From: JAYPUG01 sp038117265
Lineage (GTDB): Bacteria; Pseudomonadota; Alphaproteobacteria; UBA6615
DNA: 24,131 bases
NCBI GenBank assembly: GCA_038117265.1
Contig: JAYOFO010000042.1
Span: 1-24,131 of the forward strand
Direction: 5' to 3'
Below are positions 15,602-22,899 of this stretch, in pieces; the stretch's first letter is position 1, and every line of letters begins with the position of its first letter. The notes below the pieces were generated by a model, which made no database searches, was not told the DNA's origin, and saw only the letters and a program-made list of their open reading frames with translations. A program made the translations under genes and the position numbers.

Positions 15602-16384
15602 ATGGTAAGTATCGTCAACCAGGCCCGGGCCCGCCTCGAGGCCGGCGAAATCTCGGTCGGTCTCGGCATCCGGCTTGCCCGAACCAACGACATCGCAACG
15701 ATGATGAAGACGGCCGGCATGGACTGGCTGTTCATCGACCTCGAACACGGGCCGCTCACCCTCGACCAGACGGCCCAGATATCGGTCGCCGCGCTCAGTG
15801 CGGGGATCGCACCGCTGGTGCGCGTGCCCAAGGGCGAGATCGCGATGGCCACGCGCGCGCTCGACGGCGGGGCGCTGGGCATCGTCATGCCGTCGTGCGA
15901 GAGCGCGGAGGAAGCGCGCGAGATCGTCGACCGGCTGCACTATCCGCCCGAGGGCCGGCGCAGCGTCGTTGGCGGGCTGCCCCAGGTCGGTTTCGGCAGC
16001 GCGCCGATGGGCGAGGTCGCCGCGGCCATGAACGCGGCCATGCTGGTCATCGTCATGCTCGAGACCCCCAACGTGATTTCCAAGGCCGACGAGATCGCCG
16101 CCGTCGAAGGCGTCGACATCGTGATGATCGGCACCAACGATCTCGCCGCCGCGTCGGGTATACCCGGCCAGGTCGGCGACGAACGGATTGTCGCCAACTA
16201 CGAGACGGTTGCGGCGGCGTGCCGCAAGCACGGCAAGTGGATGGGCATGGGCGGCGTCCCCTCGCCCGAACTGCAGGAGAAGTACATCGGCATGGGCGTG
16301 CGGTTCGTCCTCGCCGGGCAGGATATGAGCGTGCTGATCGCGGGCGCTGCCGCCATCGCCCAGCGCGTTCACGGTTATGCCTGA
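15602..16384 (+). CDS. HpcH/HpaI-family class II aldolase
   Basis: A 260-residue TIM-barrel enzyme of the HpcH/HpaI aldolase/citrate lyase family, which cleaves 2-oxo-4-hydroxy acids, typically releasing pyruvate. Key residues seen are H49 (DLEHGP), R74 (LVRVP, pyruvate binding), the metal ligands E154 (VMLETPNVI) and D180 (MIGTNDL), and the C-terminal VRFVLAGQDMSVL strand. Length and motifs fit 4-hydroxy-2-oxoheptanedioate aldolase and 2-keto-3-deoxy-sugar-acid aldolases; I cannot tell which. It starts 27 bases after the VOC gene, preceded by CAGGAT, and is the last gene of the operon. It supplies the expected final C-C cleavage step of a catabolic sequence. Confidence 0.9.
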   Translation: MVSIVNQARARLEAGEISVGLGIRLARTNDIATMMKTAGMDWLFIDLEHGPLTLDQTAQISVAALSAGIAPLVRVPKGEIAMATRALDGGALGIVMPSCESAEEAREIVDRLHYPPEGRRSVVGGLPQVGFGSAPMGEVAAAMNAAMLVIVMLETPNVISKADEIAAVEGVDIVMIGTNDLAAASGIPGQVGDERIVANYETVAAACRKHGKWMGMGGVPSPELQEKYIGMGVRFVLAGQDMSVLIAGAAAIAQRVHGYA

Positions 16385-16407
16385 TGTCGGCTGCGATATT
16401 CGCCCTG

Positions 16408-16435
16408 TTGCCATGCGAGCAGGGTTTGCTATAAC
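16408..16435 (+). promoter_or_regulatory. Sigma-70 promoter of tRNA-Asn
   Basis: TTGCCA (16408-16413) and TATAAC (16430-16435) are 16 bases apart, and transcription would begin a few bases before the tRNA. Both boxes are close to consensus in an otherwise GC-rich background. Confidence 0.7.
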
Positions 16436-16449
16436 CGCGCGCCATCTGA

Positions 16450-16525
16450 TCCGGCGTAGCTCAGTTGGTAGAGCAGTCGGCTGTTAACCGACTTGTCGCA
16501 GGTTCGAGTCCTGCCGCCGGAGCCA
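16450..16525 (+). tRNA. tRNA-Asn (GTT)
   Basis: A 76-base cloverleaf with encoded CCA. The acceptor stem TCCGGCG pairs with CGCCGGA, the anticodon loop CTGTTAA reads GTT, and the T arm is GCAGG-TTCGAGT-CCTGC. The discriminator is G, as expected for Asn. Confidence 0.97.
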
Positions 16526-16530
16526 ATTCC

Positions 16531-16561
16531 AAGGGCCAGCCCGACCGGGCTGGCCCTTTTT
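16531..16561 (+). terminator. Rho-independent terminator of tRNA-Asn
   Basis: GGGCCAGCCC and GGGCTGGCCC form a perfect 10-bp stem around a GACC loop, followed by five T; flanking AA/TT could add two pairs. It starts six bases past the tRNA CCA end. Confidence 0.92.
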
Positions 16562-16767
16562 CATGGCGAATGCCGCCGTACGTCGTCGCCGGTGTTCGGA
16601 CACCCATGGCGGGCCAACGACATGCCTGTCGTCGCGCCTCCCCCGATGCGGCTCCCGGTCATACCAATTGTGCCGAATCGTTGAAAAACCGGCGTTCTTC
16701 GGGCATCGCGATGTGGTACTCTTGTGCTTCCAAATGCCCGTCCGGGCATCTCGAATTCTCGTAACCG

Positions 16768-17262
16768 ATTAATTCCAAGACCGAAACCGTTGTTCGCCGC
16801 AGCTCGCTCCGCGCCGATGTGCCGGCGTCGGTGCGTGGCCGCGTGATCGAACTCGGGGAGGCCTATTGGCGCTCCAAATGTTCGGGCGACCGCCTGCCGG
16901 CACGCCGCGACATCGACCCACTCGACATTCCCTAACTGCTGCCCCAGGTCATCCTGCTCGACGTCCAGCGCCAACCGTGGAATTTGCGTTTTCGCCTGAT
17001 CGGGACAAACGTGGTCTATCATTTCGCCGAGGATCGGACCGGCTGCTGGATGTCGGATATCCCCCACATGGCGCCACCGAGCCGGATATTCACGTCCTGC
17101 GTCGAGGTGGCGAATTTCGGCCAGCCGAAGCACGCCGCAACCCCCTATGTCAGACCTCATCGCGACTTCGTGACGGCACGCGATGTCATTCTGCCGCTGG
17201 CAAGTGACGGCGAGACACCGGATATGCTGCTGGTATTCGTCGAGCATTTCGCAACCGACTGA
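16768..17262 (+). pseudogene. PAS_5-type domain protein gene with a nonsense codon
   Basis: One frame reads VRGRVIELGEAYWRSKCSGD, LPARRDIDPLDIP, then TAA (16933-16935), then continues LLPQVILLDVQRQPWNLRFR, LIGTNVVYHFAEDRTG and so on to a TGA at 17262. The pattern (DIDPxDIPxLLPxVxLxDV, then FRFRLIGT) is that of the PAS_5 family of about 160-residue alphaproteobacterial proteins, where the stop position normally holds Glu; GAA to TAA is a single-base change. No ATG is in frame after the upstream stop at 16762; only GTG codons (16819, 16831) or ATT could start it. The gene thus seems to have lost its start and gained a stop. The 206 bases before it hold no recognisable gene. Confidence 0.75.
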
Positions 17263-17275
17263 CGGGCCACGCCGC

Positions 17276-18169
17276 CTAGCCGGTCGCGCGCGCGCCCTTC
17301 CCACGCTCGCGCTGCAGGATGTAGATGCCGCTCGCCGCGATAATGCCGGCCCCCACGAAGGTCCAGAGATCGGGGAAGTCGCCGAACACGGCCTGCCCCA
17401 GGATCGTCGCCCAGACCAGCTCGGTATAGGCGAACGGCGCCACGAGCGGCGCCTCGGCACGCTGATAGGCGATGACGATCGCCCAATGGCCGAGCCCGCC
17501 GAGAAGACCCGCCGCGACCAGGCCGCCCCATTGCGCCAGCGTCGGCGTCTGCCAGAAGAACGGCACGACCAGGGTCATGGCCACGCCGCCGACGATGGCG
17601 GTGTAGAAGGCGGAATTGATCGGGTCCGTGCGGTGGCTGATCGCCCGCGTGATGATCTGGTAGAACGCGTAGAACACGGTCACGCCGATCGGCAGCAGCG
17701 CGGCAAGCTGGAACAGGCCGCCGCCCGGCCGCACGATCACCAGCATGCCCGCGAAACCGACGAACACGGCAATCCAGCGGCGCAGCCCGACCCGCTCGCC
17801 CAGCAGCGGCACCGACAGCGCCGTGATCAGCAGCGGCGCGATGAAGGTGATCGCCACGGCATCGGCCAGCGGCATGAAGCCGACGGCGGTGAACATGCAG
17901 GCCGTCGCCGCGAGGACGAGTACCGAGCGGACGATCTGGAGCCCCTTGTCCGAACCCGACAGCAGGGTGGGAATCCGGCGCGGGAAGATCATCAGGATGA
18001 TGACGGTGTGAAAGAAATAGCGGCCCCAGATGAGCTCGATGATCGGCAGGTCCTGCGCTCGCAGGTCCTTGATGAACGTGTTCATCGTCGCGAAGCACGC
18101 GACGGCCACGCACATCATTAGGATTCCGCGGAACGGCGCGTCCGACGGTCGTGCGGCAGGATTGTTCAT
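17276..18169 (-). CDS. EamA-family (DMT superfamily) transporter
   Basis: A 297-residue inner-membrane protein with about ten hydrophobic helices in two EamA repeats, the fold of drug/metabolite transporters that usually export amino acids or other small metabolites. I start at the ATG at 18169 (MNNPAARPSDAPFRGILMMC); the frame is open upstream but the extra part is polar and unlike the family. Repeat 1 runs about residues 14-140 and includes LADAVAITFIAPLLITALSV and PLLGERVGLRRWIAVFVGF; repeat 2 runs about 150-290 and includes LVAPFAYTELVWATILGQAV and FGDFPDLWTFVGAGIIAASG. The substrate is unknown. It is divergent from the AhpD-like gene with 137 bases between them, and is a paralog of the transporter at 22900-23814. 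Confidence 0.9.
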   Translation of the reverse strand: MNNPAARPSDAPFRGILMMCVAVACFATMNTFIKDLRAQDLPIIELIWGRYFFHTVIILMIFPRRIPTLLSGSDKGLQIVRSVLVLAATACMFTAVGFMPLADAVAITFIAPLLITALSVPLLGERVGLRRWIAVFVGFAGMLVIVRPGGGLFQLAALLPIGVTVFYAFYQIITRAISHRTDPINSAFYTAIVGGVAMTLVVPFFWQTPTLAQWGGLVAAGLLGGLGHWAIVIAYQRAEAPLVAPFAYTELVWATILGQAVFGDFPDLWTFVGAGIIAASGIYILQRERGKGARATG

Positions 18170-18306
18170 CGTGTTCGGGAACCGGTTCGAGTGCGTCCCG
18201 GATCGTAGCGCCGGGCACGCGGCAGGGCCAGATTCATCGCGTCTCCCCTCGCCTCGCCGCGCGGCACGAGGCAACATCCGCAGATCACGATCACCGGGAG
18301 TGCGAC

Positions 18307-18648
18307 ATGACCAAGGACTATCAGGAAATCTCCGACGCCCAGGATGCCCGCGCGGCGAATCTGTTCCGCGCCGCACCCGACATCATGCGCGGCCACCGTG
18401 CCGTCATGCAGGCCGCGCAGTCGCCCAAGGCGCTCGACGCCAAGACGACCGAACTGATGGCGCTGGCCATCGCCATCGCCCAGCGCTGCGAGGGTTGCGT
18501 CGTGTTCCATACGAAGCAGGCGCGCAGCCACGGCGCGACGCGCGAGGAGCTGTGCGACACGATTGCCGTTGCCATCGAGATGGGCGGCGGGCCCGCGACC
18601 GTTTACGGCGCCGACGCGCTGGCCGCCTACGACGCGTTCGGGGACTGA
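18307..18648 (+). CDS. Carboxymuconolactone decarboxylase / AhpD-like protein
   Basis: A 113-residue all-helical protein of the CMD/AhpD family. The ATG at 18307 is preceded by CGGGAG and gives MTKDYQEISDAQDARAANLF. The core TTELMALAIAIAQRCEGCVV with C61, C64 and H68 forms the CxxC...H redox motif of AhpD-type disulphide reductases (peroxidase partners), rather than the decarboxylase active site. The C-terminal helix ATREELCDTIAVAIEMGGGP is also typical. It probably takes part in peroxide or thiol redox chemistry in the cytoplasm. It is convergent with the disrupted gene downstream; the stops are adjacent. Confidence 0.9.
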   Translation: MTKDYQEISDAQDARAANLFRAAPDIMRGHRAVMQAAQSPKALDAKTTELMALAIAIAQRCEGCVVFHTKQARSHGATREELCDTIAVAIEMGGGPATVYGADALAAYDAFGD

Positions 18649-19059
18649 TCAGGCGACGGCGGCTTCCGCCTCGATCCCCGCGAAGGCACGAATCCGAGCC
18701 ACCACATTACGGGGGTCGGGCCGCAGCACGCCGCCATAGCCGCGGGCCGTAAACAGCTCTTGCGCCGTCTCGTGGGTGACCTCGAAGAACGCCGCGCCCG
18801 CCGCCCAGTCGCTGAGGCCGGCATAGACCGGGTGGGAGACCCGGCCGCCGGGAACGGTGGCCAGCGTCAGGCCCTAGGCCTGCATCCAGACGCTCTCGCT
18901 CGCGGCCAGCCCGATTGCACAGCCACGGCCGTGACCGAACCACCGGGTGCAGGTAAGCATCCCGGTGGGGACATCGTCGAGGAACGCCGCGAGATGCGCC
19001 AGCCGCTCGCGGCCGCTGGCCCGGTATCGGGGAATGTCCGCGCGTGAGATGTATTGCAT
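18649..19059 (-). pseudogene. Hypothetical protein gene split by an amber codon
   Basis: A 137-codon frame starts at the ATG at 19059 (MQYISRADIPRYR) and is interrupted by a TAG at 18876-18874 after SVWMQA. The same frame continues GLTLATVPGGRVSHPVYAGL, SDWAAGAAFFEVTH, ETAQELFTARGYGG and FAGIEAEAAVA to a TGA at the left end. The continuation keeps protein-like composition and host codon use. The layout (LAHLAAFLDDVP, a CT.W..G.GCAIGLA-like segment, AAFF....ETAQELF) resembles small uncharacterised proteobacterial proteins I have seen, but I cannot name a family. A single base change would restore it. No strong ribosome binding site precedes the ATG. Confidence 0.6.
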
Positions 19060-19187
19060 CGCTCTGCCCGTCGGCCGTTTTCGCGTCGGTAAATTCTAGT
19101 GCAATCGCGGCACGAGGGTCATCGGTTCCGGCACGCATGCGACCCGTAACAATTGTCGCGACTCAGACCCGGTGATACCGCTTCGTC

Positions 19188-19685
19188 ATGTCCTTCTTTT
19201 CAAAACGATTTGCCCCTGTCCCCTGGGTCGCACTCGCGGCGGCCCTGCTGCTGACCGCCTGCACCCAGGGTGCGAAACTGCAGCCGACCTCGACCGGCGA
19301 CAAGACGGCGATCGAACAGAACTTCTCGCTGCTGACCGACATCCCGATCCCGCCCAATTCAACGCTGGATGTCGAACGCTCGCTGATCCTCGGCGATCTC
19401 GACCGGTGGACCGGCCGGATCATCGTGAATGTGCGCCAGTCCGCCACCCAGACCTTCGCGCTCTACCAGACCCAGATGTCGAACTTCGGCTGGGAGCCGA
19501 TCATGAGCGTGCAGGCCGATGTCAGCGTCCTGTCGTTCACCCGGGGCGAACGCGCCGCGACGGTGCAGATCCAGGACCGCACCCTGGGCGGCAGCGCCGT
19601 GGCGATCACGGTCGCGCCGCGCCAATCGGGCCCGCCGCCGGGCACCGGCGCAAACGCACCCGTGCAAGTCACGCCGGCCCGCTAG
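19188..19685 (+). CDS. Predicted lipoprotein of unknown function
   Basis: A 165-residue protein with a lipoprotein signal: basic N-terminus (MSFFSKRFAP), hydrophobic core and lipobox LLTAC with the lipidated Cys at residue 25. The mature part has a compact domain at about residues 45-145 (IPIPPNSTLDVERSLILGDL, DRWTGRIIV, FALYQTQMSNFGWEPIMS, VLSFTRGERAATVQIQDRTL) and a proline/glycine-rich tail. The sequence after TGRI... with a Y/W-rich helix looks like a small alpha/beta domain sensing or binding something at the envelope; I do not know the family name. It is convergent with the PqiA-like gene (21 bases between stops). Confidence 0.85.
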   Translation: MSFFSKRFAPVPWVALAAALLLTACTQGAKLQPTSTGDKTAIEQNFSLLTDIPIPPNSTLDVERSLILGDLDRWTGRIIVNVRQSATQTFALYQTQMSNFGWEPIMSVQADVSVLSFTRGERAATVQIQDRTLGGSAVAITVAPRQSGPPPGTGANAPVQVTPAR

Positions 19686-19706
19686 CCGGCCAGCCGACCG
19701 GAACCG

Positions 19707-20207
19707 CTAGTTCCCCGCGAGGACGCTCAACCGCCGGGTCACCCAGGTCGAGGTCAGCACCGCGCCGGAAAACACGATGGCGCCGATCTGGATGTCGGCG
19801 CTCGACAGCAGCCGCCCGTCGGCGACCAGCACGATCAGCGCGATGATGAACACATCCAGCATCGACCATTTCGACATGGCCGCGAGCCAGCCCAGCACGG
19901 GCCGCGCATAGGCGCCGGTCGCATCGAGGGCGAACCACAGCGCGAGCCCGACCACGATCTTGGCGATCGGAAAGACCACCGAGAACAGGAAGGTCACGAC
20001 GAACAGGAACCAGTCGCCGTCCTCGAGGAAGGCGAGCACGCTCTCGAACAGCGAGAAGTCCTGGGCGAAGAACAGCGAGCGCACCGTGATCGCCGGCAAC
20101 GCCAGGCCGACCACCAACGCGCCGAGCGAGGCCAGCAGCACGAGCCCAAGCAGCCGGTCGATGCCGTTGGCGCGGCGGGAAAGCGGGCCAGGCATGGTGG
20201 ATTTCAT
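19707..20207 (-). CDS. Paraquat-inducible protein A (PqiA) family membrane protein
   Basis: A 166-residue inner-membrane protein with four predicted helices (about residues 18-42, 68-93, 112-130, 138-156). The conserved segment AAMSKWSMLDVFIIALIVLV, preceded by VFPIAKIVVGLALWF, is the hallmark of single PqiA domains. E. coli PqiA has two such domains and, with the MCE protein PqiB, moves lipids across the envelope; this protein carries one domain and no MCE gene is adjacent. The ATG at 20207 has GGAG just upstream; the frame is open far upstream only as antisense of the next gene. It is divergent from the oxidoreductase at 20322. Confidence 0.88.
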   Translation of the reverse strand: MKSTMPGPLSRRANGIDRLLGLVLLASLGALVVGLALPAITVRSLFFAQDFSLFESVLAFLEDGDWFLFVVTFLFSVVFPIAKIVVGLALWFALDATGAYARPVLGWLAAMSKWSMLDVFIIALIVLVADGRLLSSADIQIGAIVFSGAVLTSTWVTRRLSVLAGN

Positions 20208-20321
20208 CGGGACTCCGGGGTCGGTTTGCGGCGGCCCGCATTGTCTGCGCACCGAATGCGGCGGCAATATAGCGGACGCGGCGGGGCGAATGCATTCTCC
20301 GGCGAACAGAGGAAACCGACG

Positions 20322-21350
20322 ATGAGCCAGCACCGAAACAAGCACGTCATCCTGAAGGCGCGCGCAACCGGGCTGCCCACGCCCGAACTGTTCGACCTCG
20401 TCGAGGATGCCGCACCCGAGCCAGGCGACGGTGAGGTTCTCGTCAACAATGTCTACGTGTCGGCCGACCCCGGCATGAAGGGCTGGATCGGCACCGCGCG
20501 CAACTATGCCAGCGTCGAGACCGGGGCGACGATGCGCGCGTTCAGCGTCGGCGTGGTGGTCGAATCGCAGCACCCCGACGTGCGCGAGGGCGAGGTGGTG
20601 ACCGCCAGCACCGGCTGGGCCGAATACGCCGTAGCCGACCCCAAGGCGCCTGCGTTCCGCAAGATCGACCCGGACAGCGCGCCGATCTCCACGGCGTTGG
20701 GCGTGCTGGGCGTCAGCGGCTTCACGGCCTATTTCGGACTGCTCGACGCCGGCCAGCCGCAGCCCGGCGACACGGTGCTGGTCTCTACGGCGGCGGGCGC
20801 GGTCGGCAGCGCGGCGGGCCAGATCGCCAAGATCAAGGGCTGCCGCACGGTGGGGATCGCCGGGGGGCCGGAGAAGACCGCCCTGTGCACCGATTTCTTC
20901 GGCTACGACGCCGCGATCGACTACAAGGCGGTCGACGACCTCGACGCCGCGCTGCGTGCGGCCTGCCCCGACGGCATCGACGTCTACTACGACAATGTCG
21001 GCGGCGCCACGCTGGACATCGTGCTCAACCAGATGGCCCTGAGGGGGCGGATCGTCATCTGCGGCACGGCGGCGACCGATTCCTGGGTGCCCCAGCCGAC
21101 CGGTCTGCGCCCCGAGCGCAACATGCTGGTCAACCGGCTGCGCATGCAGGGCATCCTGCTGTTCGACTATGCCGACCGCTACGCCGAGGCGCACGCCCAG
21201 CTGCTCGAATGGGTCGATGCGGGACTTATCAAGTACCGCGAGGACATCGTCGACGGGCTGGAGAACGCCCCCGCCGCGCTGGTGGGGTTGTACGAGGGCC
21301 GCAACATGGGTCGCCAGCTGGTGCGCGTCCGGCCCGACCCGTTCGGCTAG
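20322..21350 (+). CDS. NADP-dependent oxidoreductase (CurA / leukotriene-B4-dehydrogenase-like MDR)
   Basis: A 342-residue zinc-free medium-chain reductase of the CurA/PTGR type, which uses NADPH to reduce double bonds of alpha,beta-unsaturated ketones and aldehydes. The ATG at 20322 has an AGAGGAAA ribosome binding site and opens MSQHRNKHVILKARATGLPT. The N-terminal catalytic domain includes VSADPGMKGWI; the Rossmann domain includes VLVSTAAGAVGSAAGQIAKI with the AxGxxG dinucleotide loop. DVYYDNVGGATLDIVL and the C-terminal EGRNMGRQLVRV complete the family pattern. The gene is single and convergent with the ICMT-like gene, 9 bases away. Confidence 0.93.
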   Translation: MSQHRNKHVILKARATGLPTPELFDLVEDAAPEPGDGEVLVNNVYVSADPGMKGWIGTARNYASVETGATMRAFSVGVVVESQHPDVREGEVVTASTGWAEYAVADPKAPAFRKIDPDSAPISTALGVLGVSGFTAYFGLLDAGQPQPGDTVLVSTAAGAVGSAAGQIAKIKGCRTVGIAGGPEKTALCTDFFGYDAAIDYKAVDDLDAALRAACPDGIDVYYDNVGGATLDIVLNQMALRGRIVICGTAATDSWVPQPTGLRPERNMLVNRLRMQGILLFDYADRYAEAHAQLLEWVDAGLIKYREDIVDGLENAPAALVGLYEGRNMGRQLVRVRPDPFG

Positions 21351-21359
21351 ATTCTGGCG

Positions 21360-21860
21360 TCAGGCGTCGCGCCGTTCTGCGAGCGCGCGGTCCTCGATGC
21401 GGATGCGCCACGCCAACACCGCGGCGTTGGCCAGCCCGAAGACGAGTGCCAGTTCCCATGCCCCGGCGATCAGCGGCACGACGACGATTTCGGCCGCGAC
21501 GATCAGATAATTGGGGTGGCGCACGAGGCGGAACGGGCCGCGGCGCACCAACGGCACCCCGGGCACGGTGACGATGCGCGTCGTCCAGTAGCGCCCCAGC
21601 GTGGTCAGCACCCAGACCCGACCGAGCTGCAGCGCGACGAACACGCCCAGCAGAACGGGATCGATGACGGCACCCGCCGGGACGAAGACGATCAGGCTCG
21701 CCAGCCAGGCCGCGTGCAGCGCGACGATCAGCGGGTAGTGCGCCGCGCCATGCTCGATCCCGCCCGCGGCCCGCAGCCGCCGCGTATTGACCCGCGCGAT
21801 CGCCAGCTCAATCAGCCGCTGCACGACGATCAGCGCGACGAGGAGATGCCACGCGTTCAT
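21360..21860 (-). CDS. Isoprenylcysteine carboxyl methyltransferase-like membrane protein
   Basis: A 166-residue integral membrane methyltransferase of the ICMT/PEMT fold. Seen are N-terminal helices (MNAWHLLVALIVVQRLIELA), the conserved central region LGRYWTTRIVTVPGVPLVRR and the motif GPFRLVRHPNYLIV, which in this fold binds the SAM cofactor. Its ATG overlaps the stop of the type III polyketide synthase gene by four bases. In bacteria such ICMT-like enzymes next to type III PKS genes (for example BpsB, SrsB) methylate alkylpyrones or alkylresorcinol-type products, so that is the most likely role here. The localisation is the cytoplasmic membrane. Confidence 0.9.
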   Translation of the reverse strand: MNAWHLLVALIVVQRLIELAIARVNTRRLRAAGGIEHGAAHYPLIVALHAAWLASLIVFVPAGAVIDPVLLGVFVALQLGRVWVLTTLGRYWTTRIVTVPGVPLVRRGPFRLVRHPNYLIVAAEIVVVPLIAGAWELALVFGLANAAVLAWRIRIEDRALAERRDA

Positions 21861-22897
21861 GCCGCGTCCAGCAGGGCGAACGCGGCCGTGAAGCCCGGCC
21901 CCAACGCCGACATCAGCCAGTGCCCCGGCACCGGATCGCGCAGGGTCTCGGCCAGCACGAACAGCGCCGTCGCCGCCGACATGTTGCCGTGACGGCGCAG
22001 CACGTCGCGCGCGGCGGCCAGGCCGCCGGGCGGCAACCCGTAGATTTCTTCCAGCGCGTCGAGCACCTTGGCCCCACCCGGATGGCAGGCATGCCGCACG
22101 ATGTCGGCCGTGGTCAGACCGAACCGGCCGAGGAAGGCCGCCGCCGGTTCGGAGAGCTGCGTGCGCACCAGATACGGGATGTCGCGCGAGAACAGCACGC
22201 CCAGCCCGTCATCGTCGATCTCCCAGCCCATCACGTCGAGCGAGCCAGGCCAGGTGTGCTCGCCCCAGCCGACGACCGCGGGCCCGTCGAGGCCCGTGCC
22301 GAGCAGCGCACCCGCCGCCCCGTCGCCGAACAGGGCGGTGGCGATGACATTGCTCTTGGAGGTGTCGTTGACCCGGAAGGTCAGGCCGCACAGCTCGACC
22401 ACCAGGAACAGCACCCGGCTGCCCGGCATGCTCGCCGCGATCTGGGCGGCGCGCGCGAGGCCCGACACGCCGCCAGCGCAGCCCAGCCCGAAGACCGGCA
22501 GGCGCTGGACGTCGCGCCGGAACGGCAGCGTCTCGAGCAGCAGCGCATCCAGGCTGGGGGTCGCCACGCCGGTGGTCGAGACGACGACCAGCGCATCGAT
22601 GTCGCCCGCCCCGACTCCCGCAGCATCGAAGATATTTCCGCTGGCCTCGGCCAGCAGTGCGACAGCGTTCTCGATATAGAGCGCGTTGCGCTCGGAGAAC
22701 GGATGCGCACGCGCATACCACTCGATCGGCACGCAGGAATGGCGGGTCTCCACCGCAGCATTGCGGTAGGCGTCGGCGAAACGCTCGAACCCCGGCACCG
22801 AAGGCGCGAAGATCTCGCGTGCGCGCGCGACCACATCGGCCTGCCGCAGGGTGTGGGGCGGCACCGCAGTGGCGACGGCACCGATGCGGGCCGGCAT
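21857..22897 (-). CDS. Type III polyketide synthase (chalcone/stilbene synthase family)
   Basis: A 346-residue homodimeric ketosynthase that extends acyl-CoA starters with malonyl-CoA and cyclises them without an acyl carrier protein. The catalytic triad is complete: C140 (FGLGCAGG), H272 (HACHPGG) and N305 (RRHGNMSAAT). I prefer the ATG at 22897, which has GGGAAGG seven bases upstream, over a GTG at 22903 that overlaps the previous stop and sits too close to that site. The order EamA transporter - PKS - ICMT-like methyltransferase, with overlapping or near-overlapping ends, points to one operon that makes, methylates and possibly exports a small phenolic or pyrone product. The product itself cannot be predicted. 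Confidence 0.93.
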   Translation of the reverse strand: MPARIGAVATAVPPHTLRQADVVARAREIFAPSVPGFERFADAYRNAAVETRHSCVPIEWYARAHPFSERNALYIENAVALLAEASGNIFDAAGVGAGDIDALVVVSTTGVATPSLDALLLETLPFRRDVQRLPVFGLGCAGGVSGLARAAQIAASMPGSRVLFLVVELCGLTFRVNDTSKSNVIATALFGDGAAGALLGTGLDGPAVVGWGEHTWPGSLDVMGWEIDDDGLGVLFSRDIPYLVRTQLSEPAAAFLGRFGLTTADIVRHACHPGGAKVLDALEEIYGLPPGGLAAARDVLRRHGNMSAATALFVLAETLRDPVPGHWLMSALGPGFTAAFALLDAA

Positions 22898-22899
22898 CG

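Noticed and set aside
14534..16414. A 626-codon open frame on the minus strand.
   Set aside because: Antisense to the cyclase-VOC-aldolase operon, with the same shadow composition and no recognisable motif.
6851..18876. Amber (TAG) recoding or pyrrolysine use, suggested by in-frame TAG codons at 6851 and 18874.
   Set aside because: Several intact genes end in TAG (second oxygenase, NIPSNAP, valS, popZ, tolC), and another disrupted gene has TAA, so ordinary nonsense mutation is simpler.
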